Below, one piece after another: positions 28,365 to 36,753 of a stretch of 64,000 nt of DNA. Origin of the DNA: Clostridium aciditolerans. GTDB taxonomy: Bacteria; Bacillota; Clostridia; Clostridiales; Clostridiaceae. The notes under the pieces are model-generated. The model saw only the letters and a list, made by a program, of their open reading frames with translations, did not search any database and had not been told where the DNA came from. The DNA lies in NCBI RefSeq assembly GCF_016316925.1, contig NZ_JAEEGB010000005.1, positions 186,001 through 250,000 of the forward strand, written 5' to 3'. Position 1 is the stretch's first letter. Every line of letters begins with the position of its first letter. The position numbers and the translations under genes are program-made.

Positions 28365-28432
28365 CCATATCTTTCTCATATATATATAATACATATTAAA
28401 TATTTTTTATATGGTTTCCCCTCTGCTACAAT
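28365..28432 (+). promoter_or_regulatory. Conserved regulatory block and promoter, TauE copy 2
   Basis: Gap-free counterpart of 20685-20752, with the same CCATAT, TCATATATAT, TATTAAATATTTTTT and TGCTACAAT (extended -10). The divergent gene here is tetR instead of lysR. Confidence 0.7.
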
Positions 28433-28535
28433 TATAAATAGAGTGAAGTTTCATATATACTAAATTAATCTAGACTTAGATTTGCATTATACGCAAAAAT
28501 CTTACACATAATAATTTCTTGGGGAGGGGATTTTT

Positions 28536-29288
28536 ATTAATACTTTAATATTTCTATGTATCGCTGGATTTCTTGCTGGTTTTATAGATTGCATATCAGG
28601 AGGGGGAGGAATTATTAGCTTGTCAGCTTTTTTACTTTCAGGCCTTCCACCTCATTTGGTACTTGGAACAAATAAATTTTGCTCTTGCTGTTCTACACTT
28701 ATTAGCTCTATAAAATTTGCTCAATCTGATAAAGTGGATTTTTATCTCTTAAAAATTTTAGCTCCTTTTAGTTTTTTAGGAGCTATCTTAGGAGTAAATA
28801 CCGTACTTAAAATAAATGGAAATTATCTTAATACCATAGTTCTTATACTTTTACTATTTGTAGGTATATATAGCCTATTTTCAAAAACTGCTGGCATGGA
28901 AGATAGATTTACTGGCTTTTCAAGAAAAAATATGGCACTAGGTATTATTCTTGCTCTATGTTTAGGATTCTATGATGGATTTTTAGGCGCTGGCGTAGGC
29001 TCTTTTTTAATATTTGGTCTAATAAACATATTTGGATTTGACTTTGTCAGGGCAGGTGGCAACTGCAAAGCTTTAAATTTTATAGGAAACGTTGCTGCAG
29101 TGATAATGTTTGCTATGCGAGGACAAATTAATTTAAAATTAGGTATACCAATAGCAATATTTATGATATTAGGTGCAAGACTTGGAACTAAAGTTGCATT
29201 AAATAAAGGAGCTAAAGTTATAAAACCTATATTCGTAACAATGTCTCTTGCTGTAGCAGGTAAAATGCTTTATGTAATAATGAGATAG
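28536..29288 (+). CDS. TauE/SafE family sulfite/anion exporter, copy 2, probable ATT start
   Basis: Paralogue of the 20818 gene. The frame is homologous from codon ATT at 28536 (INTLIFLCIAGFLAGFIDCISGGGGIIS), which lines up with the start of copy 1. There is no ATG, GTG or TTG between the preceding stop at 28512 and the TTG at 28620. Starting at that TTG would delete the first helix and the conserved GGGG loop. GGGGAGGGG ends 6 bases before the ATT, a good ribosome site. The second motif reads GFYDGFLGAGVGSFLIFG and RAGGNCKALNFIGNVAA. Length 250 residues versus 252 for copy 1. Confidence 0.85.
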   Translation: MNTLIFLCIAGFLAGFIDCISGGGGIISLSAFLLSGLPPHLVLGTNKFCSCCSTLISSIKFAQSDKVDFYLLKILAPFSFLGAILGVNTVLKINGNYLNTIVLILLLFVGIYSLFSKTAGMEDRFTGFSRKNMALGIILALCLGFYDGFLGAGVGSFLIFGLINIFGFDFVRAGGNCKALNFIGNVAAVIMFAMRGQINLKLGIPIAIFMILGARLGTKVALNKGAKVIKPIFVTMSLAVAGKMLYVIMR

Positions 29289-29400
29289 ATTTAATTGATA
29301 CATAAAATCCTATTCCCTTTGTGATGACTGTCACAGGAAAATAGTTATTTCTATGATATTATTCTCATATAGACATATCACTCAACAAAGGAGAAGCTAG

Positions 29401-29748
29401 ATGAAAAAAATAGGTATTATAAATTGTTTTGAAGTATCTAAAAGATGCTCTGGATCGGGGTGTTTTAAAGCTTTTAATAACAGAGCTGCTTCATTTGAGA
29501 ACTATGACAAGGAGTCTCAAATGTTAAGCTTCGTTCACTGTAACGGATGCAGTGAAAATTCAATAGATCAGGTTATAAGCAGAGCTGAAAGAATGAAAGA
29601 AATTGGTGTAGATACAATTCATTTATCATCATGCATAAGATCTAAGTGTCCTTGGTATGACGAATTTTTAAGTACACTTTCTAAAAATTTTGAAGTAATA
29701 GGATATACTCACGGTGGTAAAGAGCGAAAAAATAAAAATGCAGAGTAA
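29401..29748 (+). CDS. CGGC domain protein
   Basis: 115-residue cysteine-rich protein of the CGGC (PF08821) family, common in anaerobes and thought to bind metal or take part in redox chemistry. Cysteines lie in INCFEVSKRCSGSGCFKAF near the start, in the namesake HCNGCSE (about residue 48), and in SSCIRSKCPWYDEF. AAAGGAG precedes the ATG. The hairpin before it (CTATTCC...GGAAAATAG, near 29311-29346) may end the TauE transcript. Function unproven. Confidence 0.85.
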   Translation: MKKIGIINCFEVSKRCSGSGCFKAFNNRAASFENYDKESQMLSFVHCNGCSENSIDQVISRAERMKEIGVDTIHLSSCIRSKCPWYDEFLSTLSKNFEVIGYTHGGKERKNKNAE

Positions 29749-29763
29749 CATTCTCTGCATTTT
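29735..29763. terminator. Bidirectional terminator between convergent genes
   Basis: Arms AAAATGCAGAG / CTCTGCATTTT with the CGGC stop codon in the loop and T-runs in both directions. Confidence 0.85.
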
Positions 29764-29777
29764 ATCTTTTTCTTCAA

Positions 29778-31850
29778 TTATGTTCTGAACTTACCTACTA
29801 ATTCTTCTAAGTTTGAAGATATAATGCTCAGCTCATTTGAAGATTGAGCTATATTTTCCATACTGCTTGATTGCTCTTGTGAAGAACTTGAAATTTCTTG
29901 GCTAGTTGCAGCTACTTGTTGTGAAATAGCTGATATGCTATCCATTGCTGCTATTACTTCATTTTTATTTTTACCTATAGTATTTATATTCTCTATCAAG
30001 TTATCAATTTGATGTGTTACCGTTGAAACTGACTTCTCAATCATCTCGAAAGCCTTTTCTGTATTTTTTGAAACATTAGTCGTCTGATGGATTGCTGCCT
30101 TTGCTTCACCTACTTTAACATTAGTGTCACTAATATTAGCTTTAAACTCTTGTATTATATTATCAATTTCTTCTGTAGAAGCTGCAGTCTCGCTTGCAAG
30201 CTTTCTAATCTCCTCTGCAACAACTGCAAAACCTTTTCCCTGTTCTCCAGCTCTAGCTGCTTCAATAGCTGCATTTAAAGCAAGAAGATTAACTTGATCT
30301 GTAACAGCTTTAATTGTATCTGTTATTCTGCTAATTATTTCAGATTTATTGTATAAATCATTAACTTGATTAGCTAGTTTATCTGATACCTCTACATTAC
30401 CTTTTACTGCAATTTCTAACTCTTTGACATAATCTAATCCATCTCTACTTACACTGCTAGTTTCATCAACGTGTTTTTTAATTATATTTGAACCTTCAAC
30501 TACACTATTTATTTCATTTGCTAAAAAATCTAATTTTTCTGCACCTGACTCAATATTCACAGCTAAGTCAGCTGAACCTTTTGCAATCTCATCTGTAGCT
30601 TTTACTACTGATTCTATAGAACTTACATTCTCCTCTGATACGCTGGACAAATTCTCAGCACTTAAAGCTACTTCCTTAGATTCTAACTTAATATTCTCTA
30701 CTATTTCTCTTAGAGATTTTTGCATATTATGCATGGAGTTAACCATGACTCCAATTTCATCTTTATTTTTTAACAGGTGTTCATACCTTTTATCATCAGA
30801 TAAATCTAAATTAGACATCTTATTTAGCAATTGCACTACCTCCATAAGAGGCTTAGATATTCTACTTGCAATCATCATAGCTATAAACGCTGCTACAATC
30901 ATACCTATAACTACTATAATAGGTACAAAAATTCTCATTTGATTTAAGCTTTTTAATACCTCATTAAGAGGAACGCTAACAGCTAAAATATATCCATTAG
31001 GAATAGTGTAGTATCCAACCATTCTTTTACCACCATAGTTATATTCAACTACTCCTGATTTGTTTTTCTTAATCGTTTCTATTATATTCTTAAAATTTCC
31101 GTTTTCTACTGTTGCCATGTTATCTTTTCTAGTGAACTTAGAATGAACTAAAAAGTTATAATCTGCTGATAAAAGATATGCATAGCCTGTATCATAGAGC
31201 TTAATTTTATTGATTGCATTGCGGAAAAGGTCAAAGGAAATATCCATTCCTACAACTGCTACTAGTGTACCGTCTATGTATACCGGTTTAGTATAGGAAA
31301 TCATCTCAATCTTTGAATGCATATCAACATAAATATCACTCCATGCACCTTTTTTAGCTTTTACTGATCCATAGTACCATGCCATATCCTTATTATCTTC
31401 TTTAAAATTTTCTAAAACATATGAAGTCTTTCTTTTAAAAGTTCCATCTCTATCCGCATCGTCATAAGATACATAATGCAGTGAGTTTCTAAGTTCTGGA
31501 TTTAAGTATATATAAGATCCAACAACTCCCGGTGTAGTTTCACCCATCTTTTTTATAATAGGCTCAATTTTATCTTCATATTGCTTTAAATATCCTTCAT
31601 CACCCTTAGCTTTTGATAAATCAAAGTCTGATAATACTGAATTAGATATAAAGTCTACAGTTCTTTCTATCTCATTAGTTAGAGTAGTAAAATCCTTTGC
31701 ATTGCTTTCTGTTACAGCTAAAAGCTTATCCCTAGATTCTTTTTCTATTGCATTGCCTGATTGATATCCGGTTACAATACTTATCACCACAGCTATTGCA
31801 AAGGTGCAGAATAATATTGCTGCAGTAATTTTACTTTTTATTTTCCCCAT
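29778..31850 (-). CDS. Methyl-accepting chemotaxis protein with Cache sensor
   Basis: 690-residue chemoreceptor. TM1 about 8-28 and TM2 about 308-330. The outer dCache region includes [19 protein letters not shown] and the distal lobe [25 protein letters not shown] follows, then the signalling hairpin ([39 protein letters not shown]). Serine and glutamine-rich methylation segments end in [15 protein letters not shown]. It is encoded opposite to the other two receptors. The ligand is unknown. Confidence 0.92.
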   Translation of the reverse strand: MGKIKSKITAAILFCTFAIAVVISIVTGYQSGNAIEKESRDKLLAVTESNAKDFTTLTNEIERTVDFISNSVLSDFDLSKAKGDEGYLKQYEDKIEPIIKKMGETTPGVVGSYIYLNPELRNSLHYVSYDDADRDGTFKRKTSYVLENFKEDNKDMAWYYGSVKAKKGAWSDIYVDMHSKIEMISYTKPVYIDGTLVAVVGMDISFDLFRNAINKIKLYDTGYAYLLSADYNFLVHSKFTRKDNMATVENGNFKNIIETIKKNKSGVVEYNYGGKRMVGYYTIPNGYILAVSVPLNEVLKSLNQMRIFVPIIVVIGMIVAAFIAMMIASRISKPLMEVVQLLNKMSNLDLSDDKRYEHLLKNKDEIGVMVNSMHNMQKSLREIVENIKLESKEVALSAENLSSVSEENVSSIESVVKATDEIAKGSADLAVNIESGAEKLDFLANEINSVVEGSNIIKKHVDETSSVSRDGLDYVKELEIAVKGNVEVSDKLANQVNDLYNKSEIISRITDTIKAVTDQVNLLALNAAIEAARAGEQGKGFAVVAEEIRKLASETAASTEEIDNIIQEFKANISDTNVKVGEAKAAIHQTTNVSKNTEKAFEMIEKSVSTVTHQIDNLIENINTIGKNKNEVIAAMDSISAISQQVAATSQEISSSSQEQSSSMENIAQSSNELSIISSNLEELVGKFRT

Positions 31851-31973
31851 ATAAACTCCCCCTGTTTAGTTTCATTTAATTTTAGTTTAACTTTAAGCTC
31901 CAGCTATGTATTTATTCGCCATATTACTTGAAAATCCTTCTATTTAGATCATTATATGACAACTTTACTAAAA

Positions 31974-32007
31974 AAAATTGATAAACCATTATGATTTATC
32001 AATTTTT
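31974..32007 (-). terminator. Terminator after the histidine phosphatase gene
   Basis: Arms AAAATTGATAAA / TTTATCAATTTTT with a T8 run on the minus strand. Confidence 0.8.
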
Positions 32008-32027
32008 GCAACTTATCATTCATTTTA

Positions 32028-32567
32028 TTAATATCTTTTGTTTTCAAAAACATATAATTTGCCATTTCTAGGCTTTAAAAAATAGTTGCCTCTGAATCCT
32101 TTTTTTATTAATATCTTTTGTACTTCATAAAGAGTGCCAGCATGGCTTACAATTAATATATTTTTATCTTTTTCCTTTAATATCGTATCTAAAATTTCAT
32201 TAACTCTTTTTAATGTGGTTTTTCTGCCCTCTGGCTGGGAAACGTGGTTTCTAATCCACGCAAGCCTATTCAACAAGGTCCATACAGTATAAGGTATTTT
32301 GAATCTAATGTTTCTCCATGCTGCTGATGGAATTTCTACCAGTTTATCAGTTATAATTAATTCACCATCATATACAGTTTTAGCAGTGGTAACCGCTCTG
32401 CTAAGACTACTACAATAACATTTATCCCATTCCTTATCAACAACAATCTCATTAGGTATTACCTCTGATATATCATAATCTGAAATATACTTATTATATT
32501 CTTTTGATGACATAAATCTACTCTTTTTTAGATTCACTTTAAAATGTCTTATAAGACCTATTTTCAT
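32028..32567 (-). CDS. Histidine phosphatase (phosphoglycerate mutase-like) family protein
   Basis: 179 residues. The catalytic histidine is in IGLIRHFKV (RHF in place of the usual RHG/RHE). The second arginine is in CSSLSRAVTTAK, and the later histidine in ILIVSHAGTLYEV. These place it in the branch with PhoE/CobC-like phosphatases. The frame extends to 32585, but the ATG at 32567 has GGAGA 7 bases before it and starts at the RH motif as the family does. The substrate is not known. Confidence 0.85.
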   Translation of the reverse strand: MKIGLIRHFKVNLKKSRFMSSKEYNKYISDYDISEVIPNEIVVDKEWDKCYCSSLSRAVTTAKTVYDGELIITDKLVEIPSAAWRNIRFKIPYTVWTLLNRLAWIRNHVSQPEGRKTTLKRVNEILDTILKEKDKNILIVSHAGTLYEVQKILIKKGFRGNYFLKPRNGKLYVFENKRY

Positions 32568-32771
32568 TCTTATTCTCCATTCCAAATTAAAATGCTTTAC
32601 TTATTATATAATTTACATATATAAAAATTTTATTCTAATACTCGTTGTTGCATTAGGCTTTAACTTTGAATTAATACGTTATATATGATATACATTGGAT
32701 GTTTCAGAGCAAATTTAATAAAGGCTAGTTTATCAGATAAAGCTAAAATAACGAAGCAAAATTTGCTCCGT

Positions 32772-32990
32772 TATCAAGTGATTCTTAGGTTCAGATGGAG
32801 CTTGCTTATAAGGATGACTTTCTCCATCTGAACCTTAGAAGAACTTATCCAGGCGTGTAGCAGTGCTTATCCCCCAGTTAAGCAGAGAGCCTAAATCTGT
32901 GATTTAGTGCGAATCGCTTACTCCTTCGACAATAGGAGAAGGAGTTTCATGCAAAGATGGGGTGTTAGCAATGGTAGCGATCGGATAAAT
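32772..32990. repeat. Intergenic structured repeat, family R1, copy 2 with extra module
   Basis: Same as copy 1 (5238-5389) but with a roughly 65-bp insertion in the second stem loop (32878-32952) carrying TTAAGCAGAGAG and an ACTCCTTCGAC...GGAGAAGGAGT hairpin. It ends GCGATCGGATAAAT at the base before the stop codon of the gene at 32991. The remaining part of this 423-bp gap (32568-32771) is A+T-rich with nothing I can assign. Confidence 0.8.
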
Positions 32991-33659
32991 TTATAAAAGT
33001 TCTGCTCTCTTTAAAACTTCTGTTTTAAAATTTTCTATTCCTATTCTATCAATAAAAAATCCTAGTTTCTCTCCATCCTCTGCTGTTTCTTTATAATAGT
33101 CAAAAATTCTATCTACTAATCTTAATGCTTTCTCTTCACTTAAATCAACTGCTATGATATCTGCCATTCTAGGATTGTATCCTGCAGACCCCCCTACAAC
33201 TACCATAAAGCCTGTAATATCTGCTATTACGCCTACATCTTTGCTATATACACTTCCACAGGCATTTCTGCATCCTGCAACACCTATTTTACTTCTACAA
33301 GGCATATCCATCCATTGATATTTTCTTGCTAATTTCATACCTGTGCCTATAGTATTGTATTTTGACCTCTTACAGAATCCAGCTGGACACATCTCCACAT
33401 TTTTAACAGAGTTTTGCTTTCTTACAGCAGGTTCCATACCTAACTCTTCCCATATAGCTGGTAAATCACTTTCTTCTAAATTTGTTATCATAATCCTCTG
33501 ACCAGAAGTTATTTTTAAAACTCCATTAAACTTTTTAGTTACTTGAGCTATTTTTTCGAGGGCTTCAGGAGTTATGAATCCTCCTGGAATATATGGAGTT
33601 ATTGAAAACTTTCTTTTACCGTTCCTTATTTTTTGCAAATTACCAAAATGGCTACTCAT
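32991..33659 (-). CDS. Small siroheme/4Fe-4S sulfite-nitrite reductase-like protein
   Basis: 222 residues, about half the size of assimilatory reductases. An N-terminal ferredoxin-like half domain (GGFITPEALEKIAQVTKKFNGVLKITSGQRIMI) precedes the catalytic module with all four cluster cysteines in the canonical spacing: CPAGFC near residue 91, then CRNAC (C-x3-C, about 130-134). The second cysteine pair follows CRSKIGVAG. Single-module proteins of this type are found in anaerobes and archaea; the true substrate may be sulfite, nitrite or another electron acceptor. TTAGGAGAG lies upstream. Its stop codon abuts an R1 repeat. Confidence 0.8.
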   Translation of the reverse strand: MSSHFGNLQKIRNGKRKFSITPYIPGGFITPEALEKIAQVTKKFNGVLKITSGQRIMITNLEESDLPAIWEELGMEPAVRKQNSVKNVEMCPAGFCKRSKYNTIGTGMKLARKYQWMDMPCRSKIGVAGCRNACGSVYSKDVGVIADITGFMVVVGGSAGYNPRMADIIAVDLSEEKALRLVDRIFDYYKETAEDGEKLGFFIDRIGIENFKTEVLKRAELL

Positions 33660-33780
33660 ACTAATCTCTCCTAATCTAAAAGTATAGATATTTTTTAATT
33701 AATATTTTATCAAATTAAATTCAAATATTCTATGATTATAATCATTTCTCCAAAATATTGCTTAATTTTAACAAAGCATC

Positions 33781-33837
33781 TTTTGCAATAGAATAAGCAT
33801 TTTTAGCAATAGACTATGCAAAAATTTATAGTATAAT
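33781..33837 (+). promoter_or_regulatory. Promoter with tandem operator-like repeats for the symporter
   Basis: TTTTGCAATAGAATAAGCA and TTTTAGCAATAGACTATGCA stand as direct repeats 20 bases apart. TATAAT follows at 33832, so the repeats cover the -35 region. Confidence 0.5.
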
Positions 33838-33931
33838 ATAAGCAGACAGGAGAAGGAGTTTCATATATACATAAGAAAATAATATATTTAAACAAAGCTC
33901 GTAATAATTTACTTTTAGGGGGAGTTTATCA

Positions 33932-35206
33932 ATGAAATCATTTTTTAATTCTTACAAATCTTCTATTATATTATTATGTTCTATAATCTTAGGTGGAATT
34001 ATAGGAATATCTATGGGACCAAAGGCATCGCTACTTGAACCTTTTGGTACTTTATTCATAAACTTAATGTTCATGATTATAGTTCCATTAGTATTTTTCA
34101 GTGTTTCTTCCGCCATTGCTAATATGAATGGAATGAAAAGACTTGGAAAAATTATGGCTAGTGTAGTTATAGTTTTTACCTGTACAGCATTTGTTGCTGC
34201 AATTATTGGATTGATTGGAGCATTAATTGTCAATCCTACTAAGGGAGTAGATCCTGCCGCAATTCAAAGCATTATGGCTAAATCAGCAGATGCTCCTAAA
34301 TCCTCTGAATACCCTGGAATACTTCAACAGCTTGTAAATACTATTACAGTCTCTGACTTCCCAGCTTTATTTTCAAGAAAAAGTATGCTTCAACTTATAG
34401 TATTCTCAGTACTATTTGGTACATCAACAGCGATCATTGGCGAAAAGGGAAAACCTATTGCTATGCTCCTAGAGTCCGGCACAAATGTAATGATGAAATT
34501 TGTTAGCATTATAATGTATTATGCACCTATAGGTCTTGGTTGTTATTTTGCATCCATGATCGGTCAGCTTGGTACTCAAATACTTAAAGGCTATCTCAGA
34601 GTGTTCATTTTATATTTAACTCTAGCTGCTATTTACTACTTTGGCTTCTTTACTATATATGCCTTTATCTCCGGTAGAAAGAAAGGTGTAACCACTTTCT
34701 GGCGAAATGCTATAGCTCCATCAGTAACAGCTCTTGCTACTTGTTCAAGCGCTGCTTGTATACCGATTAATCTTGAATACACAAAAAAAATGGGAGTTCC
34801 AAAGGATATAGCTGAAACCGTAGTTCCACTTGGAGCTAATACTCATAAAGATGGTTCTGTGTTTGGTGGTGTTATGAAAATTGTATTTCTACTTGGATTA
34901 TTCGGAAAGGATATGAGCAGTATATCATCAATATTAGGTATAATAGTCATCTCTTTCTTAGTAGGTGCTGTTATGGGGGCTATTCCAGGTGGCGGCATGA
35001 TTGGAGAAATGCTTATTATAAGTATTTATGGTTTTTCTCCTGAGGTTTTACCTATAATAGCTGTCATAAGTACAATTATAGATGCTCCAGCTACACTGTT
35101 AAATTCTACAGGAAATACAGTATGTGCTATGCTGGTAGCAAGGTTGGTAGAGGGTAAAAATTGGCTAGAAAAAAAGGTCTGCCAATCAACAGAATTATCT
35201 TCTTAA
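33932..35206 (+). CDS. Dicarboxylate/amino acid:cation symporter (DAACS family)
   Basis: 424-residue transporter of the GltP/DctA family, importing glutamate, aspartate or C4-dicarboxylates with Na+ or H+. Family marks: the N-terminal LFINLMFMIIVPLVFFSVSSAIANM, the serine-rich HP1 hairpin ATCSSAACIPINLEYTKKMG, the helix 7 motif VPLGANTHKDGSVFGG (equivalent of NMDGT region, with N and D retained) and the C-terminal DAPATLLNSTGNTVCAML. GGGGGAG precedes the ATG. Monocistronic. Confidence 0.9.
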   Translation: MKSFFNSYKSSIILLCSIILGGIIGISMGPKASLLEPFGTLFINLMFMIIVPLVFFSVSSAIANMNGMKRLGKIMASVVIVFTCTAFVAAIIGLIGALIVNPTKGVDPAAIQSIMAKSADAPKSSEYPGILQQLVNTITVSDFPALFSRKSMLQLIVFSVLFGTSTAIIGEKGKPIAMLLESGTNVMMKFVSIIMYYAPIGLGCYFASMIGQLGTQILKGYLRVFILYLTLAAIYYFGFFTIYAFISGRKKGVTTFWRNAIAPSVTALATCSSAACIPINLEYTKKMGVPKDIAETVVPLGANTHKDGSVFGGVMKIVFLLGLFGKDMSSISSILGIIVISFLVGAVMGAIPGGGMIGEMLIISIYGFSPEVLPIIAVISTIIDAPATLLNSTGNTVCAMLVARLVEGKNWLEKKVCQSTELSS

Positions 35207-35262
35207 GTCACAAATCATATTATGAAAAAATTCTATAGATATTTTATTGATAATTAACATTT

Positions 35263-35308
35263 ATCCTATGGGGATTCTACAGCTAACAGTGTACAATCTC
35301 CATAGGAT
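35263..35308. terminator. Bidirectional terminator between convergent genes
   Basis: Fourteen-bp arms ATCCTATGGGGATT / AATCTCCATAGGAT. Confidence 0.8.
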
Positions 35309-35315
35309 TTAAATT

Positions 35316-36620
35316 TTACTTTATTTGATAGATATAACTTTTTGTCTTATACAATGTAGTAACATCATCCTTAGAATTGTAATCAAAATAGTGAACAGTG
35401 TAAATAAATCCATCTCCTTTTTTATTGAACATAATTGAATTACCATTGTTTTTATTATCTAGCTGCTCTACAGGAAGCATCCTAGCATTTTTTATTTCTT
35501 TACCATCAAAATCACCTATAAATGATGTTGTCTGGATTTTAGATATGGTCTTGTTATCTGATTCACATATAGCATTTTGTATACTATAGCCTATAGAATG
35601 TTTGCTATTATTAACATTAACATCTTCAAATAAACTGAAATGATTTTTGCCGCCACTGTTCATATTTTCATTTGCTATTACTGTAACCTTATCCTTCTGT
35701 ATATCGTATTTTACAATACTTCTGTTACCTTTTTTATATATGCTATTTAGATATATTTCATTTCCGTCTTCTGATATATCAAATATTTGTCCTCCTACAG
35801 TTTTAATCTTTTTTAAGCCGTTTTGTTCTCCTAACTTACATTCGTATATAACATCATAATAAATTGAGCTTATATAAAAACTATCCTTGTTTTTATTGTA
35901 TACCCATGAATAATTTCCACGGACATTATCTAAATGTGGAAAATATCCTGAGTTAGCAAATCCTTTAATTACAGCTCCTGTTTTTATATCAATAACCCTC
36001 ATGCTGCAATCACTGCCACTTATATATGCCATAACATATACATATTTATCACTTCCAAATACAAAACCACAGTGTATTCTTTTTAATAACTCTTTATCCT
36101 CTGTAATTTTTAAGCTTTCTTTTTGTTTTGCCATTATATCTGATAAGTCGTATATTGATTTTTGAGTGTTTTCTATTGCATTATACATCCAAAGTTTCTT
36201 ATCTTTTATATAGAGAAAACTTCCATACATGTCCTTTTCCCCTACTTCTCCACAAAGTGCATCTTTTATTGTATTAATTTTGTCTACTTTTGAAGTTTTA
36301 ATATTAATATTATAGACATTTATATCATCTATATGGACACTTTTAAAGTCTACTACATTTTTATTTTTTCCGCTGCCTTCTGTAACTACAATATTTTCAT
36401 CATCTTTCCAACATATAGGCACATACATCATGTTACCTAAATCTAAATCTTTTATTTTCACCAATTTATTGGCATTTTTTTCTTCATCTTTCACTTCTTG
36501 TTTAACATCAGAAGCTAACTTAATTTCTTTTTGTTTTTCACCACAAGCTGTAAAAGTTACTAGTATTGAAACTATCAAAGCTAATATTAAGGCTATTCTT
36601 TTCATGTTTGTTTTTATCAT
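35316..36620 (-). CDS. Lipoprotein with beta-propeller-like repeats
   Basis: 434 residues with a lipoprotein signal: KRIALILALIVSILVTFTACGEK, lipobox FTAC. The rest alternates short hydrophobic strands and polar turns (e.g. SYWVYNKNKDSFYISSIYYD, GNEIYLNSIYKKGNRSIVKYDIQ), as in DUF5050/WD40-like propellers that bind surface ligands. It lies 133 bp after a sensor kinase gene on the same strand, so it may be the system's output or sensor partner. The start at 36620 follows AGGGGAAG. Family not certain. Confidence 0.65.
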   Translation of the reverse strand: MIKTNMKRIALILALIVSILVTFTACGEKQKEIKLASDVKQEVKDEEKNANKLVKIKDLDLGNMMYVPICWKDDENIVVTEGSGKNKNVVDFKSVHIDDINVYNINIKTSKVDKINTIKDALCGEVGEKDMYGSFLYIKDKKLWMYNAIENTQKSIYDLSDIMAKQKESLKITEDKELLKRIHCGFVFGSDKYVYVMAYISGSDCSMRVIDIKTGAVIKGFANSGYFPHLDNVRGNYSWVYNKNKDSFYISSIYYDVIYECKLGEQNGLKKIKTVGGQIFDISEDGNEIYLNSIYKKGNRSIVKYDIQKDKVTVIANENMNSGGKNHFSLFEDVNVNNSKHSIGYSIQNAICESDNKTISKIQTTSFIGDFDGKEIKNARMLPVEQLDNKNNGNSIMFNKKGDGFIYTVHYFDYNSKDDVTTLYKTKSYIYQIK

Positions 36621-36753
36621 ACTCTCTTCCCCTTCCTAAATCATATATCTGAAATTTAAATTTTCCTTAACTAAATAATATCACTTAATATTTTCCAAAT
36701 TTGCACAACTTATTTCCAACTTGTTTCCAAAGAAAAAATTTAAACTCCATAAT

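Noticed and set aside
28620..28622. TTG as start of the second TauE gene
   Set aside because: It removes the first helix and conserved GGGG loop and has no ribosome site; homology continues upstream to ATT 28536.
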